A DNA stretch of 64,000 nucleotides from JAWKMZ01 sp041391965 (GTDB lineage Bacteria; Bacteroidota; Bacteroidia; Flavobacteriales; Flavobacteriaceae), in NCBI GenBank assembly GCA_041391965.1, contig JAWKMZ010000008.1, forward strand, positions 20,125 through 84,124, given 5' to 3'. The notes below the pieces were generated by a model that ran no database searches, had not been told where the DNA came from, and worked only from the letters and a program-made list of their open reading frames with translations. Position numbers and translations under genes: made by a program. This document shows, one piece after another, positions 42,741 through 52,209 of the stretch. Each line of letters starts with the position of its first letter. Positions within the stretch are counted from its first letter, which is position 1.

Positions 42741-43955
42741 ATGCAAAAAACAATTTTTTTTCTGTTTTTGATGCTGTGTTTTTCCTGTAATATTGATTTT
42801 TCAAAAAAAATGCAACATGGTGTTTGGCTTGCTCAAATGCAGGTTAAAGACAATGAACAACTACCGTTTAATTTTGAAGTCACTTCAGACAGTACTTTGA
42901 AAATTTTTAATGCTGACGAGGTGATTCAAGTAAATGACATTAGTTATCGTAATGATTCTGTCTTTATAAAAATGCCTGTTTTTGAAGGGCATATTGATGC
43001 AAAAATTACTGATAGTAGTTTGATAGGACATTTTATTAAAGACGATTTAAACCGAATTTTACCATTTAAAGCCGAAATGAATAAAAAAGAGCGCTTTAAA
43101 GTTAAAAACAAAACACCACGTTTTGATGTTTCTGGAAAATGGGAAACCGTTTTTAGCCCAAATACAGATGATGATACATATATGGCTGTGGGACTGTTTA
43201 AGCAAAATGGCACTAAAGTAACAGGAACTTTTAGAACCGAAACAGGCGATTATCGGTATTTGGAAGGTGTTATGGATGGTGATCAATTAAAACTATCCAC
43301 CTTTGATGGCTCTCACGCATTTTTGTTTAGAGCAACTGTTACTGACAGCACTTTGGAAGGTACTTTTTATTCAGGAAATCATTGGAAAGAGCCTTTTGTT
43401 GCTAAACGCAGTAACGCTTTTGAGTTAGCAAATCCTGATAGTCTTACGTTTTTAAAAGAAGGTTATGATACAATTAAATTTTCATTTCCTGATGTTTCTG
43501 GACACATGGTATCACTTTCAGACCAACAGTTTAAAGACAAAGTTGTGGTGGTTCAAATTATGGGAACTTGGTGTCCTAATTGTTTGGATGAGACCAAATT
43601 TTATTCAGAATTTTATAAAAATAACAAAGACAAAGGGGTTGAATTTATTGCTTTAGCTTTTGAGTATGCAAAAACAGAAGATTCAGCTTTTAAAAGAATT
43701 CATAAATTAGTTGATGATGTTGGTGTTGAATACCCTGTTTTGTTGGCGCAATATGGTACATCAGATAAACTGAAAGCGGAAGAAAAACTACCAATGTTAA
43801 ACCATATTTTATCATATCCAACCACAATTATTATGGATAAAAAAGGAAACGTGCGCAAAATACATACAGGTTTTGATGGTCCAGCCACAGGAAAAAAATA
43901 TATGGAATTTAAAGACGATTTTAAGAGATTTATCGATGAACTTTTGATGGAATAA
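42741..43955 (+). CDS. TlpA-family thioredoxin-like lipoprotein
   Basis: The 404-residue lipoprotein (signal ending LCFSC, Cys16) has a beta-rich N-terminal part (about 25-230). The C-terminal TlpA/ResA-type thioredoxin domain has the active site WCPNC (Cys278/Cys281) and a cis-Pro region SYPTTIIMD. Such proteins keep exported thiols reduced, for example in cytochrome c maturation or outer-membrane protein repair. The beta-rich part looks like a substrate-binding module. The frame opens one codon earlier with TTG; the ATG at 42741 is the likelier start. Confidence 0.9.
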   Translation: MQKTIFFLFLMLCFSCNIDFSKKMQHGVWLAQMQVKDNEQLPFNFEVTSDSTLKIFNADEVIQVNDISYRNDSVFIKMPVFEGHIDAKITDSSLIGHFIKDDLNRILPFKAEMNKKERFKVKNKTPRFDVSGKWETVFSPNTDDDTYMAVGLFKQNGTKVTGTFRTETGDYRYLEGVMDGDQLKLSTFDGSHAFLFRATVTDSTLEGTFYSGNHWKEPFVAKRSNAFELANPDSLTFLKEGYDTIKFSFPDVSGHMVSLSDQQFKDKVVVVQIMGTWCPNCLDETKFYSEFYKNNKDKGVEFIALAFEYAKTEDSAFKRIHKLVDDVGVEYPVLLAQYGTSDKLKAEEKLPMLNHILSYPTTIIMDKKGNVRKIHTGFDGPATGKKYMEFKDDFKRFIDELLME

Positions 43956-44078
43956 GTGTACATATCTTCTTAAATTATAGTTAATTAACACTTGGATATT
44001 TCTTTTTAACACAATGCTAACATTTATGTGTTTTGTAAGTGACTATTTTTAGTAATATCAATCAAAAAATAGAACAAT

Positions 44079-45170
44079 ATGAAACACTTTAACGTATTAA
44101 TAGGTATTGCAATATCAATGGTCTTGTCGACAGTTGATGCTCATGCGCAGTTAAATCTTCCAAGAGGAAGTCAACAAGCTTCCGTTTCTCAAACCGTAGG
44201 AATTACAAAAATTCAAATTGATTATTCAAGACCAAGTGTAAAAGGACGTGAAATTTGGGGAAAATTAGTGCCTTATGGCATGAATAATCTTGGGTTTGGA
44301 ACAGCTAAAGAATCGCCTTGGCGAGCAGGAGCTGATGAAAATACAGTCATTCATTTTTCTAATGATGTTACTGTTGAAGGACAGCCATTAAAAGCAGGCG
44401 ATTATGGTTTGCATATGATTATTAATGACAACAATAAAGCAACCATCATTTTTTCTAATAATAGCAAGGCTTGGGGAAGTTTTTTTTATAACCCAGATGA
44501 AGATGCCTTGCGAGTGGATGTGACAACAAATGCCATTCCTTTTACAGAGCAATTAACCTATGAATTTATTGATGTGATGCCCAACTCAGCAACAGCTGTG
44601 TTAAATTGGGAGAAAAAACAAATTCCTTTTAAAATAGGCGTGGATGTTAATAAAGTGGTGCTTGAAGATATTAAAAACAAACTTCAAAACCAAGAAGGGT
44701 TTAACAGACAAACTTGGGAAAATGCAGCAGTTTATGTTCTGAACAATGGAGGTGATTATAAAGAAGCTGAAAGTTGGATAGACAATGCAATTGGTGGACA
44801 ATTTTATAGTCAAAAAACTTTTAATAATTTGGCTATCAAAGCACAATTGGAACGTCAACAAGGAAACACTCAAGCGTATGCCAAAATTATGGATGAAGCC
44901 ATGGAAATTGCTACAGAAGCTCAGTTAAATGCGCTTGGTTATCAAATGCTTAATGCTAAAAATTATGAAAGTGCACTTAAATATTTTAAGCAGGCAACCA
45001 TTGTAAGTCCAAAAAGTCCCAATGCATTTGACAGTCTTGGTGAATATTATGCAACTGTTGGAGATAAAGAAAATGCCATCAAAAATTTTAAAAAAGCATT
45101 GTCTATGAATCCTCCTGCAAATGTGAAGCTCAATTCAGAAAAATATCTAAAACAGTTAGGCGCTATGTAA
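44079..45170 (+). CDS. DUF2911 protein with C-terminal TPR-like repeats
   Basis: The 363-residue exported protein (signal ending VDAHAQ, about residue 24) has an N-terminal DUF2911 domain (about 28-190). Its typical features are RGSQQASVSQTVGITKIQIDYSRPSVKGREIWGKLVPYG, WRAGADENTVIHFSNDV and LKAGDYGLHMI. TPR-like helices follow (about 225-360, ESALKYFKQATIVSPKSPNAFDSLGEYYATVGDKENAIKNF). DUF2911 has no assigned function. The TPR part suggests protein-protein contacts in the periplasm. A terminator follows. Confidence 0.88.
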   Translation: MKHFNVLIGIAISMVLSTVDAHAQLNLPRGSQQASVSQTVGITKIQIDYSRPSVKGREIWGKLVPYGMNNLGFGTAKESPWRAGADENTVIHFSNDVTVEGQPLKAGDYGLHMIINDNNKATIIFSNNSKAWGSFFYNPDEDALRVDVTTNAIPFTEQLTYEFIDVMPNSATAVLNWEKKQIPFKIGVDVNKVVLEDIKNKLQNQEGFNRQTWENAAVYVLNNGGDYKEAESWIDNAIGGQFYSQKTFNNLAIKAQLERQQGNTQAYAKIMDEAMEIATEAQLNALGYQMLNAKNYESALKYFKQATIVSPKSPNAFDSLGEYYATVGDKENAIKNFKKALSMNPPANVKLNSEKYLKQLGAM

Positions 45171-45199
45171 AAGCATCAATTTAAATTGCGAATAGTAAG

Positions 45200-45228
45200 A
45201 TAAAGCTCAACAAAAGTTGGGCTTTTTT
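45200..45228 (+). terminator. Terminator after the DUF2911 gene
   Basis: AAAGCTCAAC and GTTGGGCTTT pair with a single G-T wobble around an AAAA loop, and a T-run follows. Confidence 0.75.
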
Positions 45229-45278
45229 TGAGCCTAATGCAAGCGTTTTTTATATAAAATCTTTAAAACTTGTTTGTG

Positions 45279-47381
45279 TTAACTAATATAATTCCAAATA
45301 TTCTTATATTTAGTCAATTGTCCATATGTATAACGAAGTATTTTGTTTTTAGGAAGTGAAAGCGATGGGTCTTCTTTTAAAATGACTTTTGCATAATATC
45401 TGGCATGTTGCAAAATATCTTTATCCTTGATGACATCGGCAATTTTAAGATTTAAAACACCACTTTGTTGTGTTCCCATCAAATCTCCTGGACCACGCAA
45501 ACGCAAATCGACTTCAGCAATTTCAAAGCCATCATTCGTGTTGACCATCGTTTGTAAACGGACTTTGCTGTCCTCACTCAATTTATGACTCGTCATCAAA
45601 ATGCAATAGCTTTGTTCGGCACCACGTCCTACACGACCACGTAATTGGTGAAGTTGTGATAGTCCAAAACGTTCAGCACTCTCAATAATCATTACAGAAG
45701 CATTTGGAACGTTTACACCAACTTCAATCACAGTCGTTGCTACCATAATTTGGGTTTCTCCTTTCACAAAGCGTTGCATTTCGTAATCTTTATCAGCCGC
45801 TTTCATTTGTCCATGCACAATGGAAATTTGATAGTTTGGCATTGGGAAATCTCTAACAATGCTTTCATAACCATCCATCAAATCTTTATAATCCATTTTT
45901 TCAGATTCTTGTATCAATGGATAAACGACGTAAATCTGTCGGCCTTTTGCAATTTCATCTTTGATAAATTTGAAAACTTTCAGTCGATTTTTGTCATAAC
46001 GATGAACCGTTTTTATATGCTTTCTTCCAGGAGGTAATTCGTCAATTATTGAGATGTCCAAATCACCATAAACTGACATTGCCAAGGTTCTCGGAATAGG
46101 AGTTGCTGTCATCACCAAAATATGTGGAGGTGTCTCATTTTTTTTCCATAATTTACTACGTTGAGCAACTCCAAAACGATGTTGCTCATCAATGATAGCG
46201 AGTCCTAAATTTTTAAATTTTACCTTGTCTTCAAGTAGCGCATGTGTGCCAATTACTATTTGTAAGTTGCCATTTTCGAGCGATTCGTGAATTTTTCGTT
46301 TTTCTAAAGTATTAGTTGATCCAGTAAGTAGTTTTATACTGATATTTAATTTGTTACATAGTTTAATTAAACTATTATAGTGTTGGACTGACAAAATTTC
46401 AGTAGGTGCCATTAAACAAGCTTGAAAACCGTTGTCAAGTGCCATTAACATTGACATAAGTGCAACTATGGTCTTGCCAGAACCTACGTCGCCTTGTAGT
46501 AATCGGTTCATTTGAGCATTACTTCCTAAATCGGCTCTAATTTCTTTTAAAACGCGCTTTTGAGCATTGGTCAATTCGAATGGTAAATGGTCTTTGAAAA
46601 AGCTATTAAAATAGTTTCCAACATGTTCAAAATTGAAGCCTTTGATTTTTGATTTATGAATTAAATTTTTGATGATAAGTTGCAACTGAATGTAAAATAA
46701 TTCTTCAAATTTTAATCGGAATTGAGCGCGTGATAATAGCTCTTGATTTTTTGGAAAATGAACATTAAAAAGAGCTTCGCTTTTGGAAATTAATTTAAGT
46801 TCTGAAATCAAATTTTCAGATAGGGTTTCAGAAAATTTTCCTTTAGTTTCCAAAAATAAGTGTTGCATGATTTTACTTATCACACGATTTGTAATTCCTT
46901 TATTAGACAATTTTTCGGTTGAAGGATACACAGGTTGCATGGCAGAACGCAAATTTTTCTGATGCTCGTCTAATGCTTCCATTTCTGGATGTGGCATACT
47001 AAACTTGCCACTAAACCAATTGGTTTTTCCAAAAACCACATAAGGTTTATTAAGTTTAATACTTTCTCTAATCCATTTTTGGCCTCTAAACCAAACCAAT
47101 TCCATTGCTCCAGTATCATCTTTAAAGGTTGCTACTAAGCGTTTTGCTCTGCCTTCACCAATACTTTTTAAATTGATAATTTCTCCAACTATTTGTACAT
47201 CAGTATTATTGCGTTGTAGTTGACTGATTTTGTAATACTGGGTTCTATCAATATAACGGTTTGGAAATAGGTTGATTAAGTCTTGATAGGTATGAATGCC
47301 AAGTTCAGTTCGGAGTAAATCTGCACGATTTGGTCCAACGCCTTTAAGATAATCAATAGGTGTTTGAAGGTTGCTTGACAT
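45279..47381 (-). CDS. recG: ATP-dependent DNA helicase RecG
   Basis: The 700-residue helicase has an N-terminal wedge/OB domain (about 50-160), helicase motif I GDVGSGKT (about 294-301), DEQHRFG (motif II), TATPIPRTLA (motif III), and motifs V/VI in QIMVATTVIEVGVNVPNAS and QLHQLRGRVGRG. The C-terminal TRG-type region is intact. RecG remodels stalled forks and branches Holliday junctions. The gene stands alone, divergent from the PNGase F homologue. Confidence 0.97.
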   Translation of the reverse strand: MSSNLQTPIDYLKGVGPNRADLLRTELGIHTYQDLINLFPNRYIDRTQYYKISQLQRNNTDVQIVGEIINLKSIGEGRAKRLVATFKDDTGAMELVWFRGQKWIRESIKLNKPYVVFGKTNWFSGKFSMPHPEMEALDEHQKNLRSAMQPVYPSTEKLSNKGITNRVISKIMQHLFLETKGKFSETLSENLISELKLISKSEALFNVHFPKNQELLSRAQFRLKFEELFYIQLQLIIKNLIHKSKIKGFNFEHVGNYFNSFFKDHLPFELTNAQKRVLKEIRADLGSNAQMNRLLQGDVGSGKTIVALMSMLMALDNGFQACLMAPTEILSVQHYNSLIKLCNKLNISIKLLTGSTNTLEKRKIHESLENGNLQIVIGTHALLEDKVKFKNLGLAIIDEQHRFGVAQRSKLWKKNETPPHILVMTATPIPRTLAMSVYGDLDISIIDELPPGRKHIKTVHRYDKNRLKVFKFIKDEIAKGRQIYVVYPLIQESEKMDYKDLMDGYESIVRDFPMPNYQISIVHGQMKAADKDYEMQRFVKGETQIMVATTVIEVGVNVPNASVMIIESAERFGLSQLHQLRGRVGRGAEQSYCILMTSHKLSEDSKVRLQTMVNTNDGFEIAEVDLRLRGPGDLMGTQQSGVLNLKIADVIKDKDILQHARYYAKVILKEDPSLSLPKNKILRYTYGQLTKYKNIWNYIS

Positions 47382-47479
47382 ATTCTTGTTTACAAAAGTG
47401 CTTAAATTATAAGATTTGCTAAAATAATCTGTAATATTTTTTAACTTGCAACAGTCGTATTTAAAATCAAAATAAAGAA

Positions 47480-49174
47480 ATGAAGCTTACAAAACAAAAC
47501 AGATGGTTGGCAATACTGGTTTTACTGCTCATTGTGATGAATTGTAGTAAAAGTGATTCATCTGGAGGAGGAACAGAACCAACACCAGTAATAACACTGA
47601 ATGGTCAAATTTCAGCCTTTGGCGAAACGAATGTTTTAAGCCATTCTGACTCACAAAATATCGAAGTGAAAGGAACGGACTTGTCCAATAATCTTCAAGT
47701 TGAAGTATCACAAAATTTTGAAGTATCATTGGATGATGTCACATTCGCAAGTAGTGTTTCAATTGAAAAAAGTACAGCTAATGCTGGGAACTCAACAGTT
47801 TATGTAAGATTTTCGCCTTTAGAGGCTTCTGTTGGAAACATACAAGGTGTCTTAACATTTCAAAGTTCAGGAGCGACGACCAAAACAATCAATATAAGTG
47901 GTATTGGCTTAAGCATTGAACCAGTAATTACTGTAAATCAAACCACGTTAACTTTTGATGATACACAAATGTCGAGCATGTCTCAACCTAAATTGGTGAT
48001 AGTGAATGGTGATAATTTGGTAGATGATATTACATTAAATACAACAGATGCATTTGAAATTTCATTTGATGGGATAACTTATGGCAATGCTTTACAAATT
48101 AATGCAGCAAATGCAAATGACACCAATACTGTGTATGTACGATTTGCTCCTACAGAAATAGGAAATGCTACTGGAACACTGACTATACAGAATTTATTGA
48201 CACAAGATATTACGGTTAGTCTAACAGGTAACGGAACACCAATCATCCATAACTACCCTACATTTGATCATGAAAGACTCGCTTTTGGTGGTGGTTACAA
48301 TCAGTCATCAACACAAACGTTTAATTTGCCTACAGATTTAAGTAATATAGCAACCATTAAAATGTATGTAAAGTTGACTTGCCCTTCTGGAGGTTGTGAT
48401 GAGTGGGATGTGTATGCCAATGTAAAAGTGGTAGATCCATCTTCTGGTGAACTTTATGAATTAGGGCGTTACATCACACCATATTGGAATGATAACAGTC
48501 AGTTGGATCGTGGATTTGAATTTGATGTTACCGATTTTAAATCATTACTTACAGGTGCTACGCAGTTAAGAATAAGAACCGAATGTTGGAATAGCAAAGG
48601 ATACGAAGTGTCTGTAGATTTTGATTATATTGAAGGGACACCAGATTATCCTTACTATGCAATTTCAAGAGTTATTGCCTATGATGATTGGTCTACTTCA
48701 GGTGTGCCTTATGGAGTAGATAACAATTTTGATTTAAACAAAACCGTGACTATTCCTGCAAATGCAGAAGACACACATTTAAGAACCATAATTTCAGGTT
48801 GGGGACATGCAACCCCAAATGATGCAGGAGGAAGACCTTGTGCAGAATGGTGTTTTAGAACCCATGATGTAAAAATTAATGGCTCTACAATGTTTCAGCA
48901 TTATTTAGGACCTTTAGGTTGTGCTTCTAACCCTGTGAATAATCAAAACCCAGGAAATTGGCAGCCAGATAGAGCTGGTTGGTGTCCTGGAATGGTTGTG
49001 CCTATTCGTATAGATGAATTTAGTACCTCAATGGCAGGAAGTACCTTTAACTTTGAGTATGATTATGAAAATTGGGTTAATGATGGGCAAAATGGCGATG
49101 CGTTTTATGCAACATCTACTTTTGTGGTGGTAAAGAGTAATACGCCAATTTCTAAGCCAACAGTTATGGAATAA
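47480..49174 (+). CDS. PNGase F homologue as multidomain surface lipoprotein
   Basis: Residues about 255-564 match the two jellyroll domains of peptide-N4-(N-acetyl-beta-glucosaminyl)asparagine amidase F from Elizabethkingia. The conserved runs include CDEWDVYANV, ELGRYITPYW, FDVTDFKSLLTG, LRTIISGWGHA, CAEWCFRTH, NPGNWQPDRAGWCPGM and NGDAFYATSTFVV. All three known catalytic acids of PNGase F (Asp60, Glu118, Glu206) are present as Asp310, Glu368 and Glu456. The enzyme cuts whole N-glycans from glycoproteins. Unlike the secreted 314-residue mature enzyme, this one has a lipoprotein signal (LLLIVMNC, Cys22) and two beta-sandwich modules (about 35-145 and 150-252) before the catalytic part. It is monocistronic, with a terminator. 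Confidence 0.95.
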   Translation: MKLTKQNRWLAILVLLLIVMNCSKSDSSGGGTEPTPVITLNGQISAFGETNVLSHSDSQNIEVKGTDLSNNLQVEVSQNFEVSLDDVTFASSVSIEKSTANAGNSTVYVRFSPLEASVGNIQGVLTFQSSGATTKTINISGIGLSIEPVITVNQTTLTFDDTQMSSMSQPKLVIVNGDNLVDDITLNTTDAFEISFDGITYGNALQINAANANDTNTVYVRFAPTEIGNATGTLTIQNLLTQDITVSLTGNGTPIIHNYPTFDHERLAFGGGYNQSSTQTFNLPTDLSNIATIKMYVKLTCPSGGCDEWDVYANVKVVDPSSGELYELGRYITPYWNDNSQLDRGFEFDVTDFKSLLTGATQLRIRTECWNSKGYEVSVDFDYIEGTPDYPYYAISRVIAYDDWSTSGVPYGVDNNFDLNKTVTIPANAEDTHLRTIISGWGHATPNDAGGRPCAEWCFRTHDVKINGSTMFQHYLGPLGCASNPVNNQNPGNWQPDRAGWCPGMVVPIRIDEFSTSMAGSTFNFEYDYENWVNDGQNGDAFYATSTFVVVKSNTPISKPTVME

Positions 49175-49198
49175 TGAAAGAATAAAAATAATCATTTT

Positions 49199-49225
49199 AA
49201 AAGCACGCAATAATAGCGTGCTTTT
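49199..49225 (+). terminator. Terminator after the PNGase F homologue
   Basis: AAAAGCACGC (49199-49208) pairs perfectly with GCGTGCTTTT (49216-49225). Confidence 0.8.
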
Positions 49226-49260
49226 ATTGTTTTTACTGAGAGTTTTGTTATCTTCAAGCT

Positions 49261-51270
49261 ATGAAATTTGGATGCTTTTTTCTGTGTTTTATTATCGGTT
49301 TTGCTGTTTTTGGGCAGCAAACAGAATCAGTAGATTTTGAACGAATTTCTGCTGATATTCAATTGAAACCAAGTATAAAGGAAGTTAAGCTATATGTAAA
49401 ATATGAATTTAAGATTTTAAAGGATGTTGATTCTGTTTATCTTGATTTTGGGACTGTTTATCATTACGAAATTCATAATCAAAATTTCAAAGGGTTTGTT
49501 AAAGACCAAAATAATAAGTTGATTTTTTACAATAATGAAGGAGGCTTCAAGGCAAATCAAAAATATGAATTTGAGTTGGTTTGGTTTGATTATCCTAAAA
49601 AAGCACTCTATTTTATTGATTGGAACCATGATGGTAAAAAGCAAATATGGACACAAGGCCAAGGTAAATATACCAGCAATTGGTTGCCAAGTATTGATGA
49701 CATGAATGATAAGATTGAATTCGATCAAACAATTACTTTTGATAAAAATTATGAGGTTATTGCTAATGGAAAATTGGTTGATGTAATTGAAAATGATTCT
49801 ACTAAGACATGGCAATTTAATATGAATAAACCCATGAGTAGCTATTTAGTTGCTTTAGCTATTGGCAAATACAACAAAAAAACAGAACTTTCTAAAAGCG
49901 GCATTCCTTTAGTGTATTACTATTATCCAGAAGATGTTTCCAAAGTGGAACCAACCTATCGTTATACTAAACAAATCTTTGATTTTTTAGAAGATGAAAT
50001 TGGAGTCCCTTATCCTTGGGAAATTTATAAGCAAGTTCCAGTCAAAGATTTTTTGTATTCAGGAATGGAAAACACGAGTTTAACCATCTTTTCAGATGCT
50101 TTAATGACGGATTCTACAGCTTTTGTAGATAAAAATTACGTCAATGTCAATGCACACGAATTGGCACATCAGTGGTTTGGCGATTTGGTAACCGAAAAAA
50201 ACGGTACACACCATTGGTTACAAGAAGGTTTTGCTACCTATTATGCGCTTTTGGCAGAACGCTATATATTTGGAGAAGACCATTATTATTGGCAGCTTTA
50301 TGAATATGCCAATGCGTTGTTAGCTCAAAATAAAGAAGGTAAAAGCACGTCATTGCTCAATCCAAATGCAAGTAGTGATACTTTTTATAAAAAGGGCTGT
50401 TGGGCTTTGCATGTATTGCGAAAACAGGTTGGAGACGATGCTTTTAAAACAGCAGTTAAAAATTATTTGCTCAAGTATCAGTATAAAAATGTAGAAACTT
50501 CCGATTTTATATCAGAAGTTGAGCAGGCAAGTGGTCAAGATTTATCCCAATTTGTTAAAACTTGGTTAGAATCTGAGGTGTTACCTGAAAATGATATGGT
50601 AAAAAGTTTAAATCAATCAACATTTATGCAAGAGTATTTTATGGTAGATTGTGAAGTATTTACCTCTAAATGTAACGATTATTTAGAGTCTGGTATTTCT
50701 GATGAAGCTAAAATAAAAGTGATTTCGCAAATACCTAATCGGTTAAAAACAGAAGATTTTATAAATCCAATTAAAGTGCGTCAAGCAATTGCGCTGCATC
50801 TTACAAGCATTCCAAAAACGTTAAAAACTGAGTATGAATCGCTTTTAAAAGATGAATCCTATACAACCATTGAAGCGGCTTTGTATAATCTTTGGGTGAA
50901 TTTTCCTGAAGAACGCGTAAAATATTTGCAGCAAACCAAAGACATCATTGGGTTTAGTGATTATAATGTCAGATTGCTTTGGTTGGTTTTAAATTTGAAT
51001 ACTTTAGAGTATCAACCTGATAAAAAAGAAGTCATTTATAATGAGCTTGTCAACTATACAAGTCCTGAGTTTGGGTTTGAAATACGTAAAAAGGCGTTTG
51101 AATATTTAAAACTAATGAATACTTTTAATGTGTATGCTATTCAAAATTTAATTGAAGCAACACAGCATCATAATTGGCGTTTTCAAAAGTTTGCTAAAAA
51201 TTTGCTGCAAGAATTAAAAGAGGTTAAAAAGTATAAAGGTGTTATCGAAAATTTACAACTAAAAAAATAA
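49261..51270 (+). CDS. M1 family aminopeptidase
   Basis: The 669-residue exported metalloprotease has a signal peptide (GFAVFGQ, about residue 19) and an N-terminal beta-saddle domain. The catalytic domain has the M1 exopeptidase motif in the form GMENTSLTIF (usual GAMEN) and the zinc site HELAHQWF-(18)-E in HELAHQWFGDLVTEKN..WLQEGFATYYA. The C-terminal third is helical and less conserved. It removes N-terminal residues from peptides outside the cytoplasm, in line with the M28 peptidases elsewhere in the window. The patatin pair begins 30 bases downstream. Confidence 0.93.
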   Translation: MKFGCFFLCFIIGFAVFGQQTESVDFERISADIQLKPSIKEVKLYVKYEFKILKDVDSVYLDFGTVYHYEIHNQNFKGFVKDQNNKLIFYNNEGGFKANQKYEFELVWFDYPKKALYFIDWNHDGKKQIWTQGQGKYTSNWLPSIDDMNDKIEFDQTITFDKNYEVIANGKLVDVIENDSTKTWQFNMNKPMSSYLVALAIGKYNKKTELSKSGIPLVYYYYPEDVSKVEPTYRYTKQIFDFLEDEIGVPYPWEIYKQVPVKDFLYSGMENTSLTIFSDALMTDSTAFVDKNYVNVNAHELAHQWFGDLVTEKNGTHHWLQEGFATYYALLAERYIFGEDHYYWQLYEYANALLAQNKEGKSTSLLNPNASSDTFYKKGCWALHVLRKQVGDDAFKTAVKNYLLKYQYKNVETSDFISEVEQASGQDLSQFVKTWLESEVLPENDMVKSLNQSTFMQEYFMVDCEVFTSKCNDYLESGISDEAKIKVISQIPNRLKTEDFINPIKVRQAIALHLTSIPKTLKTEYESLLKDESYTTIEAALYNLWVNFPEERVKYLQQTKDIIGFSDYNVRLLWLVLNLNTLEYQPDKKEVIYNELVNYTSPEFGFEIRKKAFEYLKLMNTFNVYAIQNLIEATQHHNWRFQKFAKNLLQELKEVKKYKGVIENLQLKK

Positions 51271-51300
51271 TTTTCATTACTAACAAATAACAAATAGGAA

Positions 51301-52209
51301 GTGAGAGCATTAGTTATATCAGGAGGAGGAAGTAAAGGAGCCTTTGCAGGTGGTGTTGCACAATATCTTATTGAGCAAAAAAAACTTGATTATGATATTT
51401 TTATTGGCACTTCAACAGGAAGTTTGTTAGTATCACACTTGGCATTAAAAAAAGTAGAGCAAATAAAAGAAATTTATACACATGTTACCCAAGATGCTAT
51501 TTTTAATAGTTGTCCATTCACAATCAAAAAGAAAAAAGGCATAGAAACCGTTGGAATTAATCATTTGATAGTACTAAAGAATATTTTGTTGGGTAAAAAA
51601 ACCTTTGGTGAAAGCTTAAATTTAAAACAACTCATCAGAAAAAGCATAAGTATATCAGATTTTGAACACTTAAAGAGCAGTAATTTGGATGTTGTTGTGA
51701 CGGTTTCAAACTTATCTCTAAACCAAGTAGAGTATAAATCGATTAAAGATTTTGAATATGAGGAATTCTGCGAATGGATTTGGATATCCTGCAATTACAC
51801 ACCATTTATGTCGCTTGTAAAGAAAGGAGGTTGTGAATATGCAGATGGAGGTTTAGGTTCTATGGTTCCCATTGAAGAAGCTATCAAACGAGGTGCTACA
51901 ACCGTTGATGCCATTATACTGCAAACAGAAGTAACACAGTTTAACCGAATGCCTTCTATCAATGCTTTTTCGCTGTTGACCAATATGTTTGCCTTTATGT
52001 TAGATAGAATTGAAAGTCAGAATATTAAAATTGGTAAGTTTGTAGCATCTAATCAAAATGCCATCATCAATTTTTATTATACACCAACAGTGCTTACTAC
52101 AAATTCTTTGGTGTTTAACAATCAAAAAATGGTGCAATGGTGGCAAAGTGGATTTGATTTTGCAAAATATAAAAATGAAGCAACCAGTCAATTAGAAATA
52201 ACAGAATGA
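51301..52209 (+). CDS. Patatin-like phospholipase, first of a tandem pair
   Basis: The 302-residue protein has the patatin oxyanion loop GGGSKGAFAGG (8-18), nucleophile Ser38 in GTSTGS and catalytic Asp182 in ADGGLG, a complete Ser-Asp dyad. Patatins release fatty acids from phospholipids or other acyl lipids. There is no signal peptide, so it is cytoplasmic unless exported otherwise. The start is GTG at 51301, directly before the oxyanion strand, aligned with the ATG of its paralogue. It overlaps the next gene by four bases (ATGA), so translation is coupled. Confidence 0.92.
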   Translation: MRALVISGGGSKGAFAGGVAQYLIEQKKLDYDIFIGTSTGSLLVSHLALKKVEQIKEIYTHVTQDAIFNSCPFTIKKKKGIETVGINHLIVLKNILLGKKTFGESLNLKQLIRKSISISDFEHLKSSNLDVVVTVSNLSLNQVEYKSIKDFEYEEFCEWIWISCNYTPFMSLVKKGGCEYADGGLGSMVPIEEAIKRGATTVDAIILQTEVTQFNRMPSINAFSLLTNMFAFMLDRIESQNIKIGKFVASNQNAIINFYYTPTVLTTNSLVFNNQKMVQWWQSGFDFAKYKNEATSQLEITE

